Below, one piece after another: positions 1 through 5,496 of a DNA stretch of 8,687 nucleotides (its first letter is position 1; the number at the start of each line of letters is the position of its first letter). Where the stretch lies: the NCBI GenBank assembly GCA_009827205.1, contig WUAK01000106.1:1-8687 (forward strand). Direction: 5' to 3'. Source of the DNA: Phycisphaeraceae bacterium (lineage in GTDB: Bacteria > Planctomycetota > Phycisphaerae > Phycisphaerales > UBA1924). The notes beneath the pieces were generated by a model. The model ran no database searches. It was not told the DNA's origin and saw nothing but the letters and a program-made list of their open reading frames with translations. The translations under genes were made by a program, and so were the position numbers.

Positions 1-1
1 C

Positions 2-493
2 AGCCCGGAACCTAAGAGAAAGTCAGAGTTTGGGAGCAAGGTCGCTATCCGCGGCGATCTGCTTGCCGTCGCAGACTGGAAACATCTGGGTGAAACGGGC
101 CTCGGCGAGGGCCGAGCGTATGTGTTCCAGCGAGGCCAGAACGGATTCGAACACATCTACACCGCGCACGCTGACACCATGATCGATCCTCAATCGAGCT
201 TTGGTTCTCACGTTGAGTTTACTGAGACAGGTCTCGTGATCGGAGCCGCGTTCGACAACAGCCTCGGCCCTGGGGCGCGTGGTCCTGGCAGCGTGTACTG
301 GTTCGACCTCGCTTGTACCAGCGTTTGCGTCGCTGATGTCAACGGCGACGGCTCGCTCACACCCGCGGACTTCACCGCGTGGATAGACGCCTTTCACAAT
401 CAAACCTCGGCCTGTGATCAGAACGATGACAGTGTGTGTACCCCGACAGATTTCAGCGCATGGATGGGAAACTATAACACTGGCTGCCCCTGA
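2..493 (+). CDS. Secreted FG-GAP repeat protein with GC-type dockerin-like C-terminus (5'-truncated)
   Basis: The frame is open from the left edge, so this is the last 163 residues of a longer protein whose start lies outside the window. Two beta-propeller blades of the FG-GAP (integrin-alpha-like) type are visible: FGS at 10-12 leading to GRAYVFQR at 37-44, and FGS at 67-69 leading to GSVYWFD at 96-102. A tandem EF-hand region follows, with calcium-loop positions D112, N114, D116, S118, D123 and D139, N141, D143, D150, like a dockerin module. Cysteines 105, 109, 138, 146 and 162 suggest an oxidising, extracytoplasmic location. The ending NYNTGCP resembles the GC-type dockerin tails I associate with exported Phycisphaerales proteins, where the tail probably serves sorting or surface attachment rather than cellulosome assembly (inference). 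Substrate or partner unknown. No clear terminator follows in the 66 bases before the next gene. Confidence 0.85.
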   Translation, partial: SPEPKRKSEFGSKVAIRGDLLAVADWKHLGETGLGEGRAYVFQRGQNGFEHIYTAHADTMIDPQSSFGSHVEFTETGLVIGAAFDNSLGPGARGPGSVYWFDLACTSVCVADVNGDGSLTPADFTAWIDAFHNQTSACDQNDDSVCTPTDFSAWMGNYNTGCP

Positions 494-559
494 TGCTCTG
501 ATCTGGAGCAGGCCTGCGCGGCCCGGCGAGTAAGCTGAGAAAGCCGTACACTCGCGGCC

Positions 560-1384
560 ATGCCCCCACTCCTCACGCTGTATATCGCGATGTCTCTGGC
601 CCTCTTGCTCGGCGCCGGGCTCTTGCATCTGATCCCGAAACTCGGTCCGGGGGGCAAAGCGCTCAGCGCCTGGTTCTGCAGGGCCCCTGGTCTGGACATC
701 ATGATCGCGTACTTCACGGTCGTCCCGATGATCGTTGGACCCATCCTCGGTGCGCACTACCACAACGCGTGGTGGGATTGGCTCGCCGGTCTCGGCGTGG
801 GTGTTGGTGCGCAGGTGACGATGGTCATGGCCTGGACCGTGCTCCACGAGCTTGCCAACCGCAAACACCTCAAGGGCCCACGCATCGTCAGCAACATCAA
901 CAGACGCGTCGGCCGCGTGCGCAATCACACGGCGGTCTGGGCGACGGCGCTCGCTGTCCCGGTCTTTGCGATCGTACGTCTGAGTGAGTACATCGTGTAC
1001 CCGCCGCTGACCTGGCTGATCAAGCTCCCGAAGTACAAATCGGGTGACTGGGTCAACGTGAGCCGACACAAGTTCGAAGGGCTCGTGGGGCACGACCTCA
1101 TCTGGTGCCTCTACTGCGACTGGATGACCGGCATCTGGTCGCTGGGCACAGAGATGCTGCGCAATGTCGAGAGCTTCTGGTGCCCGATCCGTTTCGATTC
1201 AACGAAGAAGTGCGAGAACTGCAAGATCGATTTCCCTGACCTCGACAACGGCTGGGCACCATCCGACGGCTCGATGGCCGACGTGGATAAGGCGCTCTCG
1301 GCGCACTACCCGGGACCGAACGGCGACAACTCTTGGTTCGGACACCCAGCCAGACTCACGGTTGAGGGCAAAGAGACAGACTGA
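560..1384 (+). CDS. Conserved-looking membrane protein of unknown function with cysteine pairs
   Basis: This is a 274-aa protein whose function I do not recognise. The N-terminal half is hydrophobic, with likely membrane segments near residues 3-24, 46-66, 74-95 and 126-146. A basic stretch at 101-121 (KHLKGPRI, NRRVGRVRN) lies between segments three and four. The second half is soluble, rich in aromatics, and carries C183-x2-C186, C208 and C218-x2-C221, a spacing that could bind zinc or an iron-sulfur cluster. The dense block around residues 180-212 (WCLYCDWMTGIWSLGTEML, then RNVESFWCPIRF) has the look of a strongly conserved core. The ATG at 560 is the first start after the preceding gene and gives a full first membrane helix; no convincing Shine-Dalgarno sequence precedes it. 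Its stop codon abuts the stop of the opposing enzyme gene. The open frame, membrane pattern and codon use support a real gene. Confidence 0.8.
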   Translation: MPPLLTLYIAMSLALLLGAGLLHLIPKLGPGGKALSAWFCRAPGLDIMIAYFTVVPMIVGPILGAHYHNAWWDWLAGLGVGVGAQVTMVMAWTVLHELANRKHLKGPRIVSNINRRVGRVRNHTAVWATALAVPVFAIVRLSEYIVYPPLTWLIKLPKYKSGDWVNVSRHKFEGLVGHDLIWCLYCDWMTGIWSLGTEMLRNVESFWCPIRFDSTKKCENCKIDFPDLDNGWAPSDGSMADVDKALSAHYPGPNGDNSWFGHPARLTVEGKETD

Positions 1385-2389
1385 TCAGGCACCGTCAAAG
1401 ATCGACGAGAGCGAGGCGAGATCCACATTGCCCCCGCTGATAACCACCCCGACCCGGAGCCCCTCGGCGTCTCGGGCGTGCTTGAGCAACCCGGACAGCG
1501 CCAGCGCTCCAGTAGGCTCGATCACAAGCTTCATCCGCTCCCAGACGAGCCGCATCGTTTCGATGATTTCCGAATCGCTGACATCCATCATCTCGTCGAC
1601 GTTCTGCATGACCAACGGGAAGGTGTAGCGGCCGAGGCTCGGCGTGCGTGCGCCGTCAGCGATCGTTTCGGGGTTGCTGACCGTGTGCAGCAGACCCTCG
1701 CTGAAACTCCTGCACGCGTCGTTGGCGAGTTCGGGCTCGACACCGATCACTCTGCACGCGGGACATTCCGCTTTGGCAATCACCGCGCACCCCGAGAGGA
1801 GCCCCCCACCGCCGACGCACACATACAGACGGTCGAGCTCGCCTACATCCTCAAAGAGCTCGAGCGCGACTGTTCCCTGACCGGCGATGACATCCGGGTG
1901 GTCATAGGGCGGGATGATCGTCAGTCCTTGCTCGTTTGCGATCTTCGCGCCGAGCTCTTCTCGCGTGATATCGTGCTTGTCGTACTGCACGAGCTCGCTT
2001 GTCTTGCCAAGATAGCCCCGAGTCGCGCTGAGCTTGACTCTCGGAGCATCGCTTGGCATGACGATCACCGCGCGGATTCCAAGCAGCGAAGACGCGAGCG
2101 CCACCGCCTGGGCGTGGTTCCCGGAGGAGTACGTCAGCACGCCCCGCGACCGCTGCTGACCGCTCAGTTTCGAGAGCGCGTTATACGCCCCGCGGAATTT
2201 GAACGCGCCTATGCGCTGGAAGTTCTCGCATTTAAAGAACACCTCGGCGCCGGTCTGTTGATTAATTGTGCGCGAGGTGTGTACTGGCGTCCGATTCGCA
2301 ATTCCATCGAGACTCGCCGCGGCTGCTCTGATGTCATCAGCAGAGATAGAGTCAGCGAGCAACATGTCGGGCTTCGAACCGGGTATCAC
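1385..2389 (-). CDS. PLP-dependent serine/threonine dehydratase or serine racemase-like enzyme
   Basis: This is a fold-type II PLP enzyme of the serine racemase, catabolic threonine dehydratase and threo-3-hydroxyaspartate ammonia-lyase group, which deaminates or racemises beta-hydroxy amino acids in the cytosol. Visible residues are the Schiff-base lysine K64 in GAFKFRGAYN, the SSGNHAQA loop with catalytic S89, the phosphate-binding GGGGLLSG at 193-200, and SGGN at 318-321. E218, A222 and D224 in VEPELAND match the divalent-metal site spacing of eukaryotic serine racemase. There is no C-terminal ACT domain, so it is not the isoleucine-feedback-inhibited biosynthetic IlvA type. The longest frame starts with GTG at 2389. 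An ATG at 2365 (MLLADSIS, giving 326 aa) aligns better with family N-termini, and neither has a good Shine-Dalgarno sequence. A terminator and candidate attenuator lie just upstream. The exact substrate (Ser, Thr or hydroxyaspartate) cannot be assigned. Confidence 0.92.
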   Translation of the reverse strand: MIPGSKPDMLLADSISADDIRAAAASLDGIANRTPVHTSRTINQQTGAEVFFKCENFQRIGAFKFRGAYNALSKLSGQQRSRGVLTYSSGNHAQAVALASSLLGIRAVIVMPSDAPRVKLSATRGYLGKTSELVQYDKHDITREELGAKIANEQGLTIIPPYDHPDVIAGQGTVALELFEDVGELDRLYVCVGGGGLLSGCAVIAKAECPACRVIGVEPELANDACRSFSEGLLHTVSNPETIADGARTPSLGRYTFPLVMQNVDEMMDVSDSEIIETMRLVWERMKLVIEPTGALALSGLLKHARDAEGLRVGVVISGGNVDLASLSSIFDGA

Positions 2390-2404
2390 GCAAAGAGGTT
2401 ATGT

Positions 2405-2440
2405 AAAAAGAAAGCTGCCGACCCTTTCGAGTCGGCAGCC
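2405..2440 (-). terminator. Rho-independent terminator or attenuator hairpin
   Basis: On the minus strand a perfect 9-bp stem, GCTGCCGAC (2439-2431) with GTCGGCAGC (2422-2414), encloses an 8-nt loop and is followed directly by the U-tract TTTCTTTTT (2413-2405). It ends only 15 bases before the GTG start, or 39 before the ATG start, of the PLP enzyme. It therefore either ends the transcript of the upstream small genes or acts as an attenuator controlling the enzyme gene. Confidence 0.85.
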
Positions 2441-2467
2441 GTAGGAAATTCTTCCTTCGTATTGAGT

Positions 2468-2515
2468 GGGCTGCACCAACGGCATCCCGTCGGCTAGCCG
2501 TTACCGGCGCAGCCC
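2468..2515 (-). promoter_or_regulatory. Strong leader hairpin, candidate attenuator segments 1 and 2
   Basis: On the minus strand GGGCTGCGCC (2515-2506) pairs with GGTGCAGCCC (2477-2468) over 10 bp with one G-U pair. A GGT bulge follows, then a 6-bp inner stem AACGGC (2502-2497) with GCCGTT (2483-2478), and a 13-nt loop containing GCCGAC. The 3' arm sequence GCAGCC (2474-2469) is also complementary to GGCTGC (2440-2435) at the base of the downstream terminator, so the two pairings exclude each other. The pairing is read directly from sequence; the regulatory role is inference. Confidence 0.55.
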
Positions 2516-2539
2516 CTTCGTACAGTCACAATTGATCAC
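2501..2539 (-). CDS. Possible 12-aa leader peptide
   Basis: A GTG start followed by 12 codons in all (VINCDCTKGLRR) ends in TAA. It is preceded by AGGAGGTG (2552-2545), an exact complement of the usual 16S rRNA 3' end, spaced 5 bases from the GTG. This is the best Shine-Dalgarno sequence in the window. Codons 9-12 coincide with the 5' arm of the hairpin at 2468-2515, and the terminator lies 61 bases beyond the stop. The peptide has two Cys codons (4 and 6) and two Arg codons (11 and 12), and no run of Ser or Thr. Translation is suggested by the ribosome site alone; no homologue is known to me. Confidence 0.4.
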   Translation of the reverse strand: MINCDCTKGLRR

Positions 2540-2632
2540 AGGACCACCTCCTCTCTCGATGACTCGTCCCAGCAGTCGCGACTCTGTACGGGCCGCCGCC
2601 GGGTTCCTTACCCCAGAACCGTCGCTCTGGGC

Positions 2633-2803
2633 TCATCGCCCGGCACCCCCTTTGAGGTTGGGTGTGGGTGCCGGTCGTGGCGAACCGACGCGTTGCCAGG
2701 GGCCCGGGTTCTCCGGGTTAGCAAAGAGCCTGTCGCCCGCCATACACAATGTATCGCAAAACGGGCAGCCGTGGTTGCACAAAGTGCACCCACTTTTACT
2801 CAC
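2633..2803 (-). CDS. Possible Cys-rich 56-aa protein
   Basis: A GTG-started frame begins 10 bases after the stop of the small acidic gene on the same strand. Its N-terminus holds five cysteines in fifteen residues, CTLC-x3-CPFC-x3-C (C6, C9, C13, C16, C20), a pattern suited to zinc or another metal. The C-terminal half is rich in Pro, Gly and Arg and probably disordered. There is no Shine-Dalgarno sequence, third-position GC is only moderate, and the frame could be a chance opening inside a long leader RNA. The close same-strand spacing and cysteine cluster are the only positive evidence. I recognise no family. Confidence 0.3.
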   Translation of the reverse strand: MSKSGCTLCNHGCPFCDTLCMAGDRLFANPENPGPWQRVGSPRPAPTPNLKGGAGR

Positions 2804-2813
2804 AACGGACGAG

Positions 2814-2999
2814 CTAGTCCTCGAACTCGTCGAACGACCCCTTGCCTGCCTCCTCGTCGAGGTACGCCTGGAAGTCGCCCATCTTGTACGAGACGAAGCA
2901 GAACGCGTGGTGCAGAGCGAGCCACTCGATATCTGTGGGGTCCTCGTCGATGTCCTTGCGGAGTCGGTTGAGCTCGGCGAGCATGGTTTCGGCGCGCAT
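2814..2999 (-). CDS. Small acidic protein of unknown function
   Basis: This is a 61-aa protein I do not recognise. It starts at ATG 2999 behind AAGGA (3011-3007) at 7-base spacing, part of the longer AGGAAGGA, which makes this start secure. The sequence is strongly acidic, especially the tail (FDEFED), and looks wholly helical: a charged N-terminal helix (MLAELNRLRKDID) followed by a helical stretch with aromatics (WLALHHAFCFVSYKMGDF) near residues 26-43. There is no signal peptide or membrane segment, so it is probably cytosolic. It is divergent from the tRNA gene and lies upstream of the possible Cys-rich frame and the leader region on the same strand, so these may share a transcript. Good ribosome site and codon pattern support a real gene. 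Confidence 0.7.
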   Translation of the reverse strand: MRAETMLAELNRLRKDIDEDPTDIEWLALHHAFCFVSYKMGDFQAYLDEEAGKGSFDEFED

Positions 3000-3142
3000 T
3001 ATTGGGTCCTTCCTGAGCGTGCGGTGGCTCTCCAAACGATCTGAAGGGCCGCGCCGATCGTAGTCATTGAGGATCCTTTGCAAGCAAAGCCCTCGCATCT
3101 CGGGGCCTATGATGTCAGCCTCTCTCGCGAGGGTTGTGCTCT

Positions 3143-3215
3143 GGGGCGGTAGCTCAGCTGGTAGAGCGACGCGTTCGCAATGCGTAGGTCGGCGGTTCGA
3201 ATCCGCTCCGTTCCA
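3143..3215 (+). tRNA. tRNA-Ala (anticodon CGC)
   Basis: A complete 73-nt cloverleaf can be folded by hand. The acceptor GGGGCGG (3143-3149) pairs with CCGTTCC (3208-3214), with discriminator A3215. The D stem is GCTC/GAGC. The anticodon stem ACGCG/TGCGT encloses loop TTCGCAA with anticodon CGC at 3176-3178, and the T arm is GGCGG-TTCGAAT-CCGCT. The acceptor includes a G3-U70 pair, the alanine identity element, agreeing with the anticodon (codon GCG). The 3' CCA is not encoded and must be added after transcription. A TATGAT hexamer at 3108-3113 could be its -10 box, but no matching -35 box is visible. Confidence 0.96.
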
Positions 3216-3226
3216 CTTTCTCCGAT

Positions 3227-3253
3227 GACCCGCCAAATCAGGTGGGTCTTTTT
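3227..3253 (+). terminator. Rho-independent terminator after the tRNA
   Basis: GACCCGCC (3227-3234) pairs with GGTGGGTC (3241-3248) as an 8-bp stem with one G-U pair, loop AAATCA, followed by TTTTT (3249-3253). It lies 11 bases after the tRNA and separates it from the signalling gene downstream. Confidence 0.85.
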
Positions 3254-3317
3254 CATCATTGGCCACCACCGATATCCGTATCGATCTGAACCACACGAGG
3301 AAACCCGTCGATACCCC

Positions 3318-5489
3318 ATGAATCGGGAACGTGACGGGGGACCGCATCGGATGCCGGATAGTTTGCAGACATTCGCCACCGCGATCGCTATGGGTGCATT
3401 CACCCTTGCGTTCATGGCAGCCTGGTTCGAAGCACCCAAGCGAACAGCCAGCACACTGCTGGGCCTGCTCGCACTCGCGGTGCTGAGCTACTCGGCATTG
3501 GGGACGAGCACCGTCCAGGCCTACTTCACAGGCAACTTCTTTCCGAATACCCCGATGACCGATTCGATCTCGAGCGCGAAGCTTGCGGGTCTCGCGATCG
3601 CCGGTGTTGGAGTGCTTCTCTACTCGCGGCGTCCTGTTCAGATCACTCTCGCGGACACTCCGATCAAGCGAGTACTCGAATCACGCTCTCTTGACCTCCG
3701 CAATGCCCGGCATCTCGCAGAGAGCATGCTCCGCAGCGCGCTGGGTGCCAAGATTGTCCTGAGTACCGAGCAGACTTCGACGGGCAAAGTGTTTGTCGTC
3801 AAGATGGTCAACGGCTCCATCGAACAACTCTTTGGCGCGCCAGCCTCAAAGCTCGAAAACCAGCGCCTTGAGAAGGTCTGCCCGCAACACATGTATTCGT
3901 GGCTCAACAAGCTAGCGACCGAGGCGATGGAAACGGGCCTGCCTTGTCAGGACGAGCGGAGATTTGACGGCAGGCACACGCAGTGGTTCGAGATGCGGGC
4001 CGTCGCATTCCCAACGGGAGTCACGGTCAACATCAGCGATGTGACCGACCGCCGGCGTATCGAGGATGCTCTCAGGCGCGAAGCCATGACCGATCCGCTC
4101 ACCGGGCTAGCCAACCGCGCACACCTCAAGCAAGCACTTGGCGAAGCAGTACACAGAACCGCAATGGGAAAGGGCAAGGGTCTCTCGCTCTTCTACATCG
4201 ACTTCGACAGGTTTAAGGTGATCAACGACAGCCTCGGTCATGATACAGGCGACGAACTCCTGTGCAGCATCGCAACCAGGTTGGTAGAGGCCGTAGATGA
4301 GCGGAAGCAGAGCGATTACAAGATCCTCCCGGCGAGGCTTGGTGGCGATGAGTTCGTCGTACTCGCAGAGGGCATGAGCAACGACGCTGAGGCGGCCGAC
4401 TTTGCAAGCGATCTCATACACCGCTTTGCCCAACCCCATCTGATCGATGGCAACAGCATCGTCACAACCGCGAGCATCGGGCTTGTGACAGACCACGGCA
4501 GCTACCACAGGGCAGAGGCAATCCTCCGAGACGTCGATATGGCGATGTACGCCGCCAAAGAAGCTGGCAAGGGCCGTTTTGTTGTGTTCGAGCAGAGCCT
4601 CCGCGACAGAGCGCTGTCCGCAGCTACATTTGAGAACGACCTGCGCACCGCTGTCGAAGAACAGAACTTCGATGTGGCTTTCCAGCCGATCATCGATCTC
4701 ACCACGGGCGATGTGCACTCGTTCGAAGCTCTCATTCGATGGAAGCACCCCGTCAGGGGCTCGGTCGCTCCAGAAGAGTTCATCCCTCTCGCGGAGGAGC
4801 TCGACCTGATCGTACCGATCGGAGAGCAGGTACTCCGAATGGCTTGCCATGCTGCAAACGCGATCCGCGAAGCAACAAAGGGCGAGAAACCGATACCCAT
4901 AGCGGTCAATCACTCGAAGCTCGAACTCCTCTCGACGCGGTTTGTCGAACAACTCGCAGATATAATTCAGGAGACCGGCACCAACCCGAGCCTCCTCAAG
5001 ATAGAGGTCACCGAGAGTGTCTGCGTCAAGCACCAATCCACGATCGTGCCCGTTCTCAACGGCATTCGTGCGCTCGGTGTACAGACAGTTGTTGATGACT
5101 TCGGTACGGGCGATTCGTCTTTCTCGTGCATCGAGCAGTTCCCGGTCGATCAGCTCAAGATCGATCGCAGATTCCTTCAGAGCGATCGCGACCTGCAGAC
5201 CCGTCGGGCGATCCTGACCTCGATGATCGAGATGGCGCAGAGCCTCGGAGTTCCCGCAGTGTGCGAGGGCATCGAGACGAAGGACGAGTTGGATCTCATG
5301 CTCACGCTCGGCTGTGACCTCGGACAGGGCTGGGTATTCGCAGAAGCCATGCCGATCGACGCCGCGATCGAACTAGCGACCTCGGGCCTGGATCGTTGGA
5401 TCGAGAACATGCCTCTGCTCGAAGCGATCGAAGCAAACGCAAAGCGTGTAGCCAGTGATCGCCGAAAGAGTGACCGCCGCGCGGCATGA
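3318..5489 (+). CDS. Membrane-anchored GGDEF-EAL cyclic-di-GMP signalling protein
   Basis: This 723-aa protein can be expected to make and/or degrade the second messenger cyclic-di-GMP. Three hydrophobic segments near 18-37, 45-61 and 88-103 anchor it in the inner membrane. A PAS-like region (about 155-245, ending in DVTDRRRIEDAL) leads into the GGDEF domain (about 250-425; DPLTGLANR at 259-267, intact GGDEF at 342-346). The EAL domain (about 435-690) keeps E470, N531, E566, D593-D594, K614, E650 and Q670 of the phosphodiesterase signature, so hydrolysis looks possible. The product-inhibition RxxD site before GGDEF is not seen: the local sequence is KQSDYKILPARL, with a longer spacer. The tail is basic (DRRKSDRR). 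The frame is open upstream into the tRNA, but 3318 is the first reasonable ATG. ATG 3351 (712 aa) has a G-rich tract at better distance and is a real alternative. It converges on the symporter gene with a 7-base gap. Confidence 0.93.
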   Translation: MNRERDGGPHRMPDSLQTFATAIAMGAFTLAFMAAWFEAPKRTASTLLGLLALAVLSYSALGTSTVQAYFTGNFFPNTPMTDSISSAKLAGLAIAGVGVLLYSRRPVQITLADTPIKRVLESRSLDLRNARHLAESMLRSALGAKIVLSTEQTSTGKVFVVKMVNGSIEQLFGAPASKLENQRLEKVCPQHMYSWLNKLATEAMETGLPCQDERRFDGRHTQWFEMRAVAFPTGVTVNISDVTDRRRIEDALRREAMTDPLTGLANRAHLKQALGEAVHRTAMGKGKGLSLFYIDFDRFKVINDSLGHDTGDELLCSIATRLVEAVDERKQSDYKILPARLGGDEFVVLAEGMSNDAEAADFASDLIHRFAQPHLIDGNSIVTTASIGLVTDHGSYHRAEAILRDVDMAMYAAKEAGKGRFVVFEQSLRDRALSAATFENDLRTAVEEQNFDVAFQPIIDLTTGDVHSFEALIRWKHPVRGSVAPEEFIPLAEELDLIVPIGEQVLRMACHAANAIREATKGEKPIPIAVNHSKLELLSTRFVEQLADIIQETGTNPSLLKIEVTESVCVKHQSTIVPVLNGIRALGVQTVVDDFGTGDSSFSCIEQFPVDQLKIDRRFLQSDRDLQTRRAILTSMIEMAQSLGVPAVCEGIETKDELDLMLTLGCDLGQGWVFAEAMPIDAAIELATSGLDRWIENMPLLEAIEANAKRVASDRRKSDRRAA

Positions 5490-5496
5490 CTCCCGG

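Noticed and set aside
494..559. Possible small hairpins (GGCC-TGCGC-GGCC) between the first two genes
   Set aside because: The stem is short and has no U-tract, so it is not a convincing terminator.
23..1093. Long minus-strand open frame opposite the first two genes
   Set aside because: It spans two genes with clear domain or membrane character on the other strand, and its own translation shows no domain.
1478..2497. Long plus-strand open frame of 339 codons
   Set aside because: It lies antisense to the PLP enzyme, whose motifs are unmistakable; the translation is low-complexity, rich in Arg, His and Asp, as expected of a GC-rich shadow frame.
2535..2560. Fragment of a 16S rRNA 3' end on the plus strand
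   Set aside because: The likeness is limited to the CACCTCCT stretch, which is better explained as the complement of a Shine-Dalgarno sequence on the minus strand; neighbouring 16S sequence is absent.
2461..2575. SAM-I riboswitch or RNase P RNA on the minus strand
   Set aside because: Short resemblances (GAGAGAGG, GGTAAC, GGTGC) occur, but the conserved core of neither RNA can be assembled in order.
2528..2633. 36-codon minus-strand frame starting with an ATGA overlap at the end of the Cys-rich frame (2636 down to 2526)
   Set aside because: It has no ribosome site, an Arg/Gly-rich translation and would run through the strong ribosome site of the leader frame; most likely chance.
3180..3317. 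Upstream extension of the signalling protein start to 3180
   Set aside because: That start lies inside the tRNA and would run through its terminator; the extra residues resemble translated tRNA sequence.
4107..5036. Minus-strand open frame of 309 codons
   Set aside because: It mirrors the GGDEF and EAL coding sequence, where catalytic motifs are intact on the plus strand.
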